From Streptomyces sp. NBC_00461 (GTDB lineage Bacteria; Actinomycetota; Actinomycetes; Streptomycetales; Streptomycetaceae), in NCBI RefSeq assembly GCF_036013935.1, contig NZ_CP107902.1:2327001-2391000 (forward strand): 64,000 nucleotides of DNA, read 5' to 3'. Below are positions 33,949 to 42,435 of this stretch, piece after piece (within the stretch, counting starts at the first letter, position 1; each line of letters opens with the position of its first letter). The notes under the pieces are model-generated. The model was not told the DNA's origin, searched no databases, and saw only the letters and a program-made list of their open reading frames with translations. Made by a program: the position numbers and the translations under genes.

Positions 33949-34506
33949 CTACTTCTTGGGATACCTCCACGCCACCACCACGGCCACGGCGAACGCCGCG
34001 CCGACGACGAGCACCGGCCGCGGATGCCGTACCGCCGCCCTCACGACGGACCGGGCGGGCCGCGGCACGCTGTGCTCCGCCTTGTGCTCCAGTTCGCGTC
34101 CCGTCCCAGTGGCCGCGTCCTGGCCGGAATGACCTGCCTGTAGCGCCCGGTCATGCGCCTTGTGACCGGCCTGCAGCGCCCGGTCATGCGCCTTGTGACC
34201 GGCCTTCGTCGCCCCGTCCTGGAACCGGTGTCCGGCCTTGGTCGCCCCGTCGTGAACCCTGTGCCCGGCCTTGGTGGCCCTCTCCTGCGCCATGTGCCCG
34301 GCCTGCGCGGCCGAGCTGCGCAGCTGGACGGTCATCGCACCGGCCTTGTCCCGGAGGTCGGCCGCCCGAGCCCGGGCGCGTCCTTTCACATCCATTTTTC
34401 CCGCCAACTCCTCCACAGTTTCACCGAGTTGACTGCGCGTCCGCTCGATCTGCCGTCGCAGCTCATCGGGTCCCTTGGCGCCTGACGCCCCTGCCATGTC
34501 CGTCAT
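33949..34506 (-). CDS. DUF3618-type protein with 11-residue repeats and C-terminal membrane helix
   Basis: 185 residues. N-terminal DUF3618 pattern KGPDELRRQIERTRSQLGETVEELAGKMDVKGRA, then six tandem 11-residue repeats of form AGHxxxDxATK (about 72-138). One transmembrane helix follows at about 163-181 (VLVVGAAFAVAVVVAW) with a short basic tail. The hendecad periodicity suggests a long amphipathic helix along or away from the membrane. ATG overlaps the stop of the holin-like gene (ATGA). Function unknown; the pair is common in Streptomyces. Confidence 0.78.
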   Translation of the reverse strand: MTDMAGASGAKGPDELRRQIERTRSQLGETVEELAGKMDVKGRARARAADLRDKAGAMTVQLRSSAAQAGHMAQERATKAGHRVHDGATKAGHRFQDGATKAGHKAHDRALQAGHKAHDRALQAGHSGQDAATGTGRELEHKAEHSVPRPARSVVRAAVRHPRPVLVVGAAFAVAVVVAWRYPKK

Positions 34507-34922
34507 CGGTGCGCCCTTTCCCTGATCTCCTCGACGTCGGCCCTGACGCTGCCGAGGGTCTCCTCGGGCGTGGGGGGTGCGGCGCGGCGCAGCTGAGCGC
34601 GGCCGGTCGCGGCGAGGACGGCCGCGATCGCGAACAGCACGCCCGTCACGATGAGCGCCGCGGCCCAGACCGACAGCGTCAGCGACAGGGCGGCGACGGC
34701 CGTGCCGGCCAGGGCGAGCAGACCGGCGTACGCGAACGCGCCCGCGGCACCTAGAAGTCCGCCGCCGCGTCCGGCGCGCCGGCCCTTGGCGGCCAGTTCC
34801 TCCTTGGCGAGGGCCACTTCCTGTCGTACGAGCCGGGAAAGTTGTTCGGTGGCCTGCCCGACAAGCTCGCCCACCGAGTGGTGCTCGTCGCGCACCGGCC
34901 CGGGGTGCATGGTCCCGGTCAC
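34503..34922 (-). CDS. Phage-holin-family (DUF1469) membrane protein
   Basis: 139 residues from GTG 34922 with GAGGAGG 7 nt upstream. A cytoplasmic helical N-terminus (SVGELVGQATEQLSRLVRQEVALAKEEL) precedes two transmembrane helices (about 62-85 and 90-113). The Phage_holin_3_6 name is historical: these chromosomal proteins accompany DUF3618 partners and are not lysis genes. First gene of the two-gene unit. Confidence 0.8.
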   Translation of the reverse strand: MTGTMHPGPVRDEHHSVGELVGQATEQLSRLVRQEVALAKEELAAKGRRAGRGGGLLGAAGAFAYAGLLALAGTAVAALSLTLSVWAAALIVTGVLFAIAAVLAATGRAQLRRAAPPTPEETLGSVRADVEEIRERAHR

Positions 34923-35462
34923 GGTGTCGCCTCCTCTCGTGTTCCTTTGGTTCGGAACACCTCGGGTACCCCTGCCCGCCCTCGCCACCCCTGCCGACCA
35001 CCGCCCGGCCCCGGGCTCGCCGAGGCGGCGAACCCGGTCCGCAACCGGCCACGGCGGGGCCGCAACAGCCCTGCCCCCATGACGAGTTCGAGCACACCGA
35101 GCCCTTCGGCCGCTTCGAAGCCCACCACCTGCGGCGCACCGCAGCCGCCGACCACCACCCGCACCCCGACCCACCCTTGCCGAGGCGGCCGAGCCAGGTG
35201 CGGAATCAAACGAGACGGGTCCGCCGCAAGGGCGCCCCCACGACGAGTTCGAGCACACCGAGCCCCTGGACCGCCGAAGGCCGACCGTCGACGACGGACA
35301 GCTGATCACCGGTGCCGACCGCCACCCGCGTCCCCGCCGAGGCGGCCGAGCTGGGTCTGGAACCAGTCGAGCCGGGCCTGCAGCAGGGCCGCCTCCGCGA
35401 CGAGTTCGAGCACACCGAGCCCCTGGACCGCCGAAGGCCGACCGTCGACGACGGACAGCGGA
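34923..35462. repeat. Three extra-genic copies of a 157-161 bp tandem repeat
   Basis: Between the holin-like gene and the Cys-rich gene lie three tandem copies of about 157-161 bp, with a fourth inside the 3' end of the Cys-rich gene. Anchor CGAGGCGG occurs at 35021, 35181, 35338 and 35495. Anchor GAGTTCG occurs at 35084, 35245, 35402 and 35559. The copy nearest the gene is nearly identical to the gene end; the outer two are increasingly diverged. The period is not a multiple of three, so the frame shifts between copies. No independent gene is apparent in the array. Confidence 0.75.
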
Positions 35463-36152
35463 TCACCGGTGCCGGCCGCCACCCGCGTCCCCGCCGAGGC
35501 GGCCGAGCTGGGTCTGGAACCAGTCGAGGCGGGCCTGCAGCAGGGCCGCCTCCGCGATGAGTTCGGGCACGCCGAGCCCCTCGGCCGCTCCGAGGCCGAC
35601 CGGCGTCCGCGCGTCGCCGCTGTCGGCCACCATCCGCAGCCCCTCCCCGGCCAGCCGCGCGAAGGCGGCGAGCGAGAGGGACGGGCGGCCGTGGACGCAG
35701 CCCGCGCAGGAGGGGGCCAGGGCGAGCCAGCCGGGGCGGCCCCAGCCTGCGTCGGCCAGTGCCGCGGCGACGGTGCCGCAGGTGCAGGGGCCGACCGTGG
35801 CGGTCCGTACCCGCTGGCGTGCGTAGCGGAAGCCGCGCTCGAAGCGGATGTAGGCGCCGAGCACGGAGACCTCCAGCAGGACCGCCGCCCGGTGCTCAGC
35901 CGTGCACAGCAGCGCCTCGGCGGCCGCCCGGTCGTGTACGCAGTGGAAGCCGCAGTCGCAGCGGCGGTGCGGTGCCCTGTGGCGCAGGCCGTACACGCAG
36001 GACGCGTCGGCCAGCGCCCCGTACGGGAGCGCGCCGCCGAGCGACACACCGGTGAACCCGGCCCGGGTGCCGTCCTGGGACAGCACCGGGTGGGCGATCT
36101 TGTATCCGGTCGGCGGCTCCGTCGGGCGTTCCTCCGGAAGCCGCAGCCTCAT
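35463..36152 (-). CDS. Uncharacterised Cys-rich protein whose 3' end is tandemly duplicated
   Basis: 229 residues from ATG 36152, which overlaps the stop of the 56-codon gene (ATGA). Three cysteine clusters (RRCDCGFHCVHD, GPCTCGT, SCAGCVHG) suggest metal binding. The rest is mixed alpha/beta with no family I recognise. The C-terminal tail AEAALLQARLDWFQTQLGRLGG looks like a short amphipathic helix. This part of the gene is the source of the tandem repeats extending to about 34.96 kb, so alternative C-termini could be recombined onto it. Confidence 0.68.
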   Translation of the reverse strand: MRLRLPEERPTEPPTGYKIAHPVLSQDGTRAGFTGVSLGGALPYGALADASCVYGLRHRAPHRRCDCGFHCVHDRAAAEALLCTAEHRAAVLLEVSVLGAYIRFERGFRYARQRVRTATVGPCTCGTVAAALADAGWGRPGWLALAPSCAGCVHGRPSLSLAAFARLAGEGLRMVADSGDARTPVGLGAAEGLGVPELIAEAALLQARLDWFQTQLGRLGGDAGGGRHR

Positions 36153-36319
36153 CGGGCCGCCGGAACCTCTTCGGGAGCGGACGCCTCGATGTCCACGACG
36201 TCCTGGACGTCCCCGACGTTCTCGACGTTCTCGGTCTCCTCGGGCAGTTCGAGCTCTTCCTCGTGGATACGCGGCTGCTCCTCCGCGACTCCGGTGGCCA
36301 GTGCCTTGCCGAGCTTCAT
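36149..36319 (-). CDS. 56-residue acidic small protein upstream of the Cys-rich gene
   Basis: ATG 36319 has GGAGG 4 nt upstream. The 56-residue product begins MKLGKALATG and continues with Glu/Val/Asp-rich sequence (EEELELPEETENVENVGDVQDVVDIE). Its TGA overlaps the next ATG (ATGA), which makes a coupled two-gene unit. The conserved-looking basic start and acidic body recall a precursor or adaptor peptide, but no function can be assigned. Confidence 0.6.
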   Translation of the reverse strand: MKLGKALATGVAEEQPRIHEEELELPEETENVENVGDVQDVVDIEASAPEEVPAAR

Positions 36320-36483
36320 GACGCCTCCATGGACTGATGCCGGTCACCGTCCTGCCATGGTGACTCATGACGGGCGAAATGGACATAGGGCCTGGTCAAC
36401 CCTGCCATGTCAAAGCATCACTTATCGATATCTCGTAGAAGAATTAAGTGGAGCTTCACTGTAGGGCGGTCGAAACTGAGGGC

Positions 36484-37386
36484 ATGACGACGCCCGCGCC
36501 CTCGGCGCCACCCTTCGGCCGCGCCCTGTGCGCGATGATCACGCCCTTCTCCGAGGGCGGCGCGCTCGATCCGGACGGGGCGCAGCGCCTCGCCGACCAT
36601 CTGGTCTCCCGGGGCTGCGACGGGCTGGTGCTGTCCGGTACGACGGGCGAGTCACCGACCACGACGGACGCCGAGAAGGCGACGCTGGTCGAGGCGGTGC
36701 GGGAGGCGGTGGGCGACCGGGCGTCGGTCGTGGCGGGCGTCGGGACGTTCGACACCCGGCACACCGTGGAGCTCGCCCGTGAGGCCGAAAAGGCGGGCGC
36801 GGACGGCCTGTTGGTGGTCAGCCCGTACTACAGCAAGCCTCCGCAGGAAGCGCTGGAGGCGCACTTCCTGGCCGTCGCCGACGCGGTCGGACTGCCGGTC
36901 ACGCTGTACGACATCCCGGGCCGCACCGGCACCCGTATCGAGCCCGACACGATCATCCGCCTCGCCGAGCACCCCCGGATCGTGGCGGTGAAGGACTGTT
37001 CCTACGACTTCCTCGCCGCCCAGAAGGTGCTCGCCCGCACGGACCTGGCGTACTACGCGGGCTGCGACGAGCACAACCTCGCCCTGTACGCGGTGGGCGG
37101 CGCGGGCTACATCAGCACGGTCGCGAACGTCGTACCGGAGCAACTCCGCGCGGTCCTCGACGCGTTCGAGGCGGGCGACACCCCCGTGTCCGCCCGCCTC
37201 CAGCAACGCGCCACGCCCCTCATCGAGTCGATGATGTCGGCGGGCCTGCCCGGCTCGGTCACCGCGAAGGCCCTCCTGGGCGCGCTCGGCCTCCCCGCCG
37301 GTCCGGTCCGCGCCCCGCTGCTGCCCGCCGGCCGCGAGGCGGTCGAGGGGCTGCTGGCGGCGTACGAGGAACTCACGGCGGGCTGA
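36484..37386 (+). CDS. dapA: 4-hydroxy-tetrahydrodipicolinate synthase
   Basis: 300 residues. Canonical DapA residues: GTTGESPTT (52-60), Y142 in LYDIPGRTG, Schiff-base K170 in VAVKDCS. It condenses pyruvate with aspartate semialdehyde, first step of the DAP/lysine branch. Unlike the two sugar-acid paralogues at 11.4 and 16.2 kb, it keeps the true DapA loop. Start ATG 36484 follows GAGGG. It stands alone; dapD lies 2.5 kb away. Confidence 0.87.
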   Translation: MTTPAPSAPPFGRALCAMITPFSEGGALDPDGAQRLADHLVSRGCDGLVLSGTTGESPTTTDAEKATLVEAVREAVGDRASVVAGVGTFDTRHTVELAREAEKAGADGLLVVSPYYSKPPQEALEAHFLAVADAVGLPVTLYDIPGRTGTRIEPDTIIRLAEHPRIVAVKDCSYDFLAAQKVLARTDLAYYAGCDEHNLALYAVGGAGYISTVANVVPEQLRAVLDAFEAGDTPVSARLQQRATPLIESMMSAGLPGSVTAKALLGALGLPAGPVRAPLLPAGREAVEGLLAAYEELTAG

Positions 37387-37390
37387 CCGG

Positions 37391-38611
37391 TCAGGGCTGG
37401 GCGAAGACCGGCTCCCAGCGTCCGGCGGCTCCGTCGTTGCCCTGGCGGAAGCCGCTGAGCGGCACCTCCTTGTTGCTGCCGATGGTGACCAGCACGAGCC
37501 GGTTGTGGAACTCGTTCTTGACGTTCTTGTCGATGTCCCAGGCGACGAGCTGGTCGTTGCCGACCCAGGCGAGCAGCTGCTGCCCGCGCACCTTGGTCTT
37601 CTTGCCGGTGACGGAGTCGATGAGCCAGGACGCGGTCTTCCACCCCTCACCGGCGAAGTCCCCGGCGACGAGCTTGCCGTTCGGTGACTTCCCGGCCTCG
37701 ACGTACGGCGACAGATACTTGTCGCCCGCCGGTACGGGGACCTTTTTGCCCGTGAGGTCCCAGAAATCCTTGCCGATGTCGCCCTCGGGGTTCGCGGCCC
37801 AGACGTGCCGGCCGTCGTCGGCGAGGGCGAAGTCCTGGCGGGGGTTGATGAGGAAACCGGCCCCCATGGGGTCGTTCGGGTCGCTCTTGATCTTCACCTC
37901 GGCCCATGAGCCCTTCCCGGAGGCCACGTCGAAGACGTAGAAACCGGTGCGGCTGGACCCCATCTTCGGCCCCCACCCGCCGCCGTCCTGGGGCTTGTAC
38001 AGCATGTCGGGATTCTCGCTGTACGTCGTCGCGAGCAGCTTGCGGCCGTCGCGCGAGAAGGCGAGCCCGGCCACCCCGTGGTCGACCGGGATCCACCGCT
38101 CCACCTTGCCGGAGGACAGGTCGAGCAGACCGATCCGCGAGGCGGGCAGGTTCCGCTCCAGGACGGCGGCGGTCTTCATGCCGGGCGCGACGGCGATCCA
38201 GGACCACTTCGTGGTCTTCTCGTACCTGCCGCTCCTCGGGTTCAGCAGGTAGTAGACCCGCCGGTTGACGGCGGTGTCCTTGGACTTCTTGACCCGCTCC
38301 GGGATGTAGTACGCGGCCAGGGTCGTCCCCTTGGCCGAGATCGTCTCGCGGGGCCGCGACTGGTCGGGGTGAGACTTGACGGTGTCCTGGTCGACGACCC
38401 CCGAGGGCCGTACGTCCTGCTTGCCCGAGTCCAGCAGCGGCACCGCCACGGCGACGGCGACCACGGCGACCGTGGCGGCGGCGGTCGCGATCCGGCGGTT
38501 GCGGCGGCGGCTGCGCAGGGCCAGCACGCGGTCCGCCAACCCCGGCCGCGCCGCGGTCTGTTCGGCGGCCTGCTCGCGCAGGGCGTCGCGCACGAGTTCG
38601 TCGACGTTCAC
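37391..38611 (-). CDS. Membrane-anchored beta-propeller-like protein behind sigma factor
   Basis: 406 residues from GTG 38611 (GTGA overlap with the sigma gene). Cytoplasmic N-terminus with an Arg-rich stretch, one transmembrane helix at about 43-62 (IATAAATVAVVAVAVAVPLL), then an extracytoplasmic domain of repeated WD40/TolB-like strands (GLAFSRDGRKLLATTYS, WIAVAPGMKTAAVLE). Coupled to a SigE-type sigma factor, so a sensory or anti-sigma-like role is plausible but unproven. Confidence 0.75.
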   Translation of the reverse strand: MNVDELVRDALREQAAEQTAARPGLADRVLALRSRRRNRRIATAAATVAVVAVAVAVPLLDSGKQDVRPSGVVDQDTVKSHPDQSRPRETISAKGTTLAAYYIPERVKKSKDTAVNRRVYYLLNPRSGRYEKTTKWSWIAVAPGMKTAAVLERNLPASRIGLLDLSSGKVERWIPVDHGVAGLAFSRDGRKLLATTYSENPDMLYKPQDGGGWGPKMGSSRTGFYVFDVASGKGSWAEVKIKSDPNDPMGAGFLINPRQDFALADDGRHVWAANPEGDIGKDFWDLTGKKVPVPAGDKYLSPYVEAGKSPNGKLVAGDFAGEGWKTASWLIDSVTGKKTKVRGQQLLAWVGNDQLVAWDIDKNVKNEFHNRLVLVTIGSNKEVPLSGFRQGNDGAAGRWEPVFAQP

Positions 38612-39165
38612 GGACGCACCTCCACGGGCGAGTAGTCACGGGACACCAGTTCGGCGTCCGCCGGGCCGAGTGCGGCCAGCTCCGGCGCCAGAGTGCGCAG
38701 CCGGGCGAGGGAGCGGTGGGTGGTGGACCGTACGGTGCCGATCGAGCAGCCCAGCAGGCGGGCCACGTCGGCCTCGGGCAGGTCCTCGAAGTAGCGCAGT
38801 ACGAGGACGGAACGCTGGCGGGCGGTGAGGCGGCCGAGCGCCTCGCGCATCACGACGCGCAGCTCGGCCGCGGCGGCCGTGTCACCGGACTGCGGCCCCC
38901 CTTCGGGCGGTTCGGCGACGCTGAACTCCCGTCTGCGCCCCTTCAGCCGCCAGCGGCTGATCTGCTGGCGGTACAGGATCCGGCGTACGTACGCCTCGGG
39001 CTCGTCGATCCGCTGCCATTTCCCGGCGGCCCTGACGAGCGCGTTCTGCAACAGGTCCTCGCCGGCGTGCTGATCTCCCCCGCAGAGCAGCACGGCCGTC
39101 TTCAGCAGAGCCGACGACCTGCTGTCCACGAACTCGCGGAAGCTCTCCAGCCCTTCGGCATTCAT
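38608..39165 (-). CDS. SigE-family ECF RNA polymerase sigma factor
   Basis: 185 residues from ATG 39165 (GAAGG upstream). Region 2: FREFVDSRSSALLKTAVLLCGGDQHAGEDLLQNALVRAAGKW. Region 4: LGRLTARQRSVLVLRYFEDLPEADVARLLGCSIGTVRSTTHRSL. Typical actinobacterial SigE-family protein, translationally coupled to a membrane protein, the second such pair in the window. Confidence 0.9.
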   Translation of the reverse strand: MNAEGLESFREFVDSRSSALLKTAVLLCGGDQHAGEDLLQNALVRAAGKWQRIDEPEAYVRRILYRQQISRWRLKGRRREFSVAEPPEGGPQSGDTAAAAELRVVMREALGRLTARQRSVLVLRYFEDLPEADVARLLGCSIGTVRSTTHRSLARLRTLAPELAALGPADAELVSRDYSPVEVRP

Positions 39166-39305
39166 CGTCACCTTCTCTTCCCCGGCGGTTCCCTCTGTGT
39201 CCCGCCCCTGTGCCTCTTGTGACGCGTGCGACCGCCCACGGCTATGCCTGTGCCGACGAAGAATTTTCCAGCGACCGCGCACACCTCGTGCCGTACGTTG
39301 GTGCC

Positions 39306-39809
39306 GTGAGCCGCCCTCTGCTCTTCCTCGACGTCGACGGCCCCCTCAACCCGTACGCCGCGCAGCCCGAGCGACGCCCCGAGGGCTATACGACGATCAG
39401 GGTGGCCCTGCACCCGGGCCGTCCGCTGCGGGTCTGGCTGAGCCCCTCCCACGGACCGGAACTGCTCGCCCTCGACTACGACCTGTGCTGGGCCACGACG
39501 TGGATGGACGCCGCCAACCGCTGGATCGGCCCCGTCGTCGGCCTGCCCGAGCTGCCGTACGTCGACTTCGGTGAGGGCCTGTTCGCCTTCCGCCCCGACG
39601 GGGTGCACTGGAAGACGGAGGCCATCGTGCGGTATGCCGAGGGGCGTCCGTTCGCCTGGGTCGACGACGAGCAGGGCCCCGCGGACGAGGAGTACGTGGC
39701 CGCCCACCACTCCGGGGCCGCCTTGCTCCACCAGGTGAACCCGCGCCTGGGCCTGCGCGAGGGCGACTTCACGGCGCTGGCCCGGTTCGCGGCGGCGCTG
39801 CGTACATGA
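39306..39809 (+). CDS. HAD-like hydrolase of unknown substrate
   Basis: 167 residues from GTG 39306 (weak ribosome binding site). Begins with the HAD nucleophile motif LLFLDVDGPLNPY, followed by WATTWMDAANRW and FAWVDDE(Q) as likely motifs 2 and 4. The proline after DVDG replaces the usual threonine. This is a small, capless HAD type widespread in actinobacteria. A strong terminator separates it from dapD. Confidence 0.78.
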   Translation: MSRPLLFLDVDGPLNPYAAQPERRPEGYTTIRVALHPGRPLRVWLSPSHGPELLALDYDLCWATTWMDAANRWIGPVVGLPELPYVDFGEGLFAFRPDGVHWKTEAIVRYAEGRPFAWVDDEQGPADEEYVAAHHSGAALLHQVNPRLGLREGDFTALARFAAALRT

Positions 39810-39813
39810 CGAA

Positions 39814-39843
39814 GCGCCCTTCCGCCGGCGGGCGGAAGGGCGC
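39814..39843. terminator. Bidirectional hairpin terminator HAD gene / dapD
   Basis: Perfect 13 bp stem GCGCCCTTCCGCC (39814-39826) with 39831-39843 and loop GGCG, between two convergent stops. Confidence 0.85.
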
Positions 39844-39861
39844 CCGGAGTCGTCGTACCGC

Positions 39862-40851
39862 TCAGTTGTGGCTGTGCAGGATCTCGTTCAGACCGCCCCA
39901 GACCGCGTTGTTCGGGCGGGCCTCGACCGTGCCGGTGACCGAGTTGCGGCGGAAGAGGATGTGGGAGGCGCCGGAGAGTTCACGGGCCTTGACGATCTGC
40001 CCGTCGGGCATGGTCACGCGCGTGCCCGCGGTGACGTACAGCCCGGCCTCGACCACGCACTCGTCGCCGAGCGCGATGCCGACGCCCGCCTCGGCGCCGA
40101 CCAGGCAGCGCTCGCCGATCGTGATGCGGACGTTGCCGCCGCCGGAGAGCGTGCCCATGGTGGACGCGCCGCCGCCGATGTCCGAACCGTCACCCACGAC
40201 GACGCCCGCGGAGATACGGCCCTCGACCATGGACGTGCCGAGCGTGCCCGCGTTGAAGTTGACGAAGCCCTCGTGCATGACGGTGGTGCCCTCGGCCAGG
40301 TGCGCGCCGAGCCGCACGCGGTCGGCGTCGGCGATCCGGACGCCCTTGGGGGCGACGTAGTCCGTCATCCGCGGGAACTTGTCGACGGACGTCACCTGGA
40401 GGTGCAGCCCCTCGGCGCGGGCGTTGAGCCGCACCTTCTCGATGTCGTCGACGGCGACCGGGCCGAGCGAGGTCCAGGCGACGTTGGCGAGGAAGCCGAA
40501 CATGCCGTCCAGGCTCTGGCCGTGCGGCTTGACCAGCCGGTGCGAGAGGAGGTGCAGCCGCAGGTAGACGTCGTGCGCGTCGATCGGCTTCTCGTCGAGG
40601 GTGGAGATGACCGTACGGACCGCGACCACCTCGACGCCACGGCGGGCGTCCGGCCCGATCGCCTTGGCCGCGCCCTCGCCGAGCAGTTCCACGGCCTTCT
40701 CGGCGGACAGCCGCTCGGTGCCGGACGGGCCGGGCTGTTCGCTCAGCTCGGGCGCGGGGAACCAGGTGTCGAGAACAGTGCCGTCGGCGGCGATCGTGGC
40801 GAGTCCGGTGGCCACGGCGCCGGTGGTGCGAGGAGCAGTCGTGTCGGTCAT
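39862..40851 (-). CDS. dapD: 2,3,4,5-tetrahydropyridine-2,6-dicarboxylate N-succinyltransferase
   Basis: 329 residues, actinobacterial-type DapD. An N-terminal domain precedes a left-handed beta-helix with hexapeptide repeats ([35 protein letters not shown]). [26 protein letters not shown] is the conserved substrate/CoA region. It succinylates tetrahydrodipicolinate in lysine/DAP synthesis. Confidence 0.92.
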   Translation of the reverse strand: MTDTTAPRTTGAVATGLATIAADGTVLDTWFPAPELSEQPGPSGTERLSAEKAVELLGEGAAKAIGPDARRGVEVVAVRTVISTLDEKPIDAHDVYLRLHLLSHRLVKPHGQSLDGMFGFLANVAWTSLGPVAVDDIEKVRLNARAEGLHLQVTSVDKFPRMTDYVAPKGVRIADADRVRLGAHLAEGTTVMHEGFVNFNAGTLGTSMVEGRISAGVVVGDGSDIGGGASTMGTLSGGGNVRITIGERCLVGAEAGVGIALGDECVVEAGLYVTAGTRVTMPDGQIVKARELSGASHILFRRNSVTGTVEARPNNAVWGGLNEILHSHN

Positions 40852-40957
40852 GAGGGCAACCTAACCGGCGGGAGGGCACGGAGGCCAACCGCCGGGGACG
40901 GTGTCTCAGGTACCGGGCCACCGCGCCGGGCGGGGGCCGCCTCGACGGTCGCGGCGT

Positions 40958-41521
40958 TCACGGCGTCGCCGGGCAACCGGCGGCGCCCGACATGACCCGC
41001 GCCAGCATCTCGCGCGCGAAGCCCTCGTCGTACGGCGCCCCCGTCAGCAGCACCTGCAGACAGATGCCGTCCATCAGCGCGACCAGCGCCCGCACGGTGA
41101 CCGGGTCGGTGCGCCGGGCGAGCCGGGAGGCCAGGTCGTCGGCCCACTCGGCGGCGACGGGGCGCAGGGCGGGGCGGCGCAGGGCGGCGAGATACAGCTC
41201 GTACTCCAGCTCGACGCCCGCGCGGTCCCCGGACAGCCACTCGCCGAGGATCCGCGCGAGGTCCGTGGCCAGATCGCCCTCGGTGTCCTCCAGGGCGCCG
41301 CACGCGGCGACGACCTTGGCGAAGCCCTCGTTCGCCTGCCGCAGCGCGGCGACCATCAGTTCGTCGAGGGTCTTGAAGTGGTACGTCGTCGAGCCGAGCG
41401 GTACGTCCGCCTCGGCGGCGACCGAGCGGTGACTCAGGCCGGCCAGGCCCTTCTCCCCCACGACCCGGATCGCCGCGTCGATGATCCGCTGGCGGCGGTC
41501 GGGGTCGTAACGGCGGGGCAT
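40958..41521 (-). CDS. TetR-family regulator of the SMR efflux gene
   Basis: 187 residues from ATG 41521, whose A overlaps the SMR stop (TGATG). N-terminal TetR helix-turn-helix: RRQRIIDAAIRVVGEKGLAGLSHRSVAAEADVPLGSTTYHFKTLDEL. The C-terminal ligand domain is unassigned. Co-transcribed with the efflux gene and probably bound at the GTAC-N4-GTAC site in front of it. Confidence 0.88.
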   Translation of the reverse strand: MPRRYDPDRRQRIIDAAIRVVGEKGLAGLSHRSVAAEADVPLGSTTYHFKTLDELMVAALRQANEGFAKVVAACGALEDTEGDLATDLARILGEWLSGDRAGVELEYELYLAALRRPALRPVAAEWADDLASRLARRTDPVTVRALVALMDGICLQVLLTGAPYDEGFAREMLARVMSGAAGCPATP

Positions 41522-41841
41522 CAGTGCGCGCCACCCAGGTTGAGCACCACGACCCCAACGATGATCAGCGCGATCCCCGCGGCCTTCTGAACGGTCATCT
41601 GCTCCCCTAGGAACAGCATCCCGATCGCCACGATGGCGGCGGTGCCGAGGCCGGCCCAGACCGCGTACGCCGTGCCGACCGACATGGTCTTCAGCGTCTG
41701 CGCGAGCAGCGCGAAGGAGACGCCGTAACCGGCGAGCGTCAGCACCGACGGCCACAGCCGACTGAAGCCGTCGCTGAACTTCATGGCGGTGGTGCCGCCC
41801 ACCTCGGCGGCAATGGCCGCGAGGAGCATGAGGAATGCCAT
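41521..41841 (-). CDS. Small multidrug resistance (SMR) efflux protein
   Basis: 106 residues, four transmembrane helices. SMR pattern: FLMLLAAIAAEVGGTTAMKFSDGFSRLWPS with the conserved membrane-embedded Glu (E13), and GTAYAVWAGLGTAAIVAIGMLFLGE. Proton-coupled export of cationic compounds (EmrE/QacE branch). Confidence 0.9.
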   Translation of the reverse strand: MAFLMLLAAIAAEVGGTTAMKFSDGFSRLWPSVLTLAGYGVSFALLAQTLKTMSVGTAYAVWAGLGTAAIVAIGMLFLGEQMTVQKAAGIALIIVGVVVLNLGGAH

Positions 41842-41843
41842 GC

Positions 41844-41855
41844 GTACGAGTGTAC
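41844..41855. promoter_or_regulatory. Candidate TetR operator
   Basis: GTAC-GAGT-GTAC begins 2 bp upstream of the SMR start codon. With TATGTA on the coding strand as a possible -10 box, the mRNA would be leaderless or nearly so and directly occluded by the regulator. Confidence 0.5.
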
Positions 41856-41995
41856 ATAACAGCGCTCACACGGCAGCCCGGCGACCACCGATCCCGCCCG
41901 ACAGGGCCGCCGCGCCAGCGATTCCGCGGCTGCCGCCGAGCAGTCATACGACCCGACACCGCCCTGCACGACCGGATGTGATGCAGCGCCAGTCA

Positions 41996-42019
41996 CAGCC
42001 GCAGCCCCAGCCCCAGCCG
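41996..42019. repeat. Hexanucleotide tract (CAGCCC)n
   Basis: Four tandem units CAGCCG, CAGCCC, CAGCCC, CAGCCG in an intergenic region. Confidence 0.75.
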
Positions 42020-42435
42020 CCGACGTCGAGAACCCCCCACAGGGGCCACCCGCGCCCCGACGACGAAAGTCGCACGGGCGGTGCGGGTGCGAACGAAAAG
42101 GGCGAAGGCGCAGCCGAGGCCGTTCACGCCGCGCCGCCGCCGCGGCCCGCCCAGCTCACGGAAGCGCCGCCTCTCTCACCCCGCGGTCCACGCGTCGAGC
42201 CCTACCCGGTCGCCCTCGGCGCGCCGGGCCGTCGTCGGTCAACGAGGCGGGGCTCGGACGGTGTTGAGGGGCAGATGTGAAGGGTGGGGTTCCACTTGAG
42301 GAAGTCCAATCCTCATAGAAATCGCTCGCTGAAACCACTCCCCGTGTCCGCCACGCTCCACTAGGGTTTCACCGCTCACACACCCCACACTCACATCCCC
42401 GGCCGCCGCCTCGGGCGCCGCTGGAGGAACAGCGC

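Larger units (their letters stand above)
41842..42435. other. Long intergenic region, SMR gene / AbfB gene
   Basis: 594 bp. Holds the TetR operator, a hexamer tract at 41996-42019, and an unremarkable GC-rich middle. An A/T-richer part follows at 42290-42370 where the promoter of the AbfB gene should lie (CTAGGGTTT near 42362 as possible -10). Frames open here have poor codon bias and no ribosome binding site. Confidence 0.5.

Noticed and set aside
34503..34922. Holin name suggesting a prophage
   Set aside because: Chromosomal DUF1469/DUF3618 pair; no phage structural, integrase or attachment sequences nearby.
34842..36464. Rightward 540-codon frame across the 157 bp repeats
   Set aside because: Pro/Arg/Ser-rich shadow frame. 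It is antisense to two better supported leftward genes, and its repeats are explained by the DNA array.
41842..42435. Open frames in the 594 bp gap
   Set aside because: Poor codon bias, no ribosome binding site, no recognisable domain.
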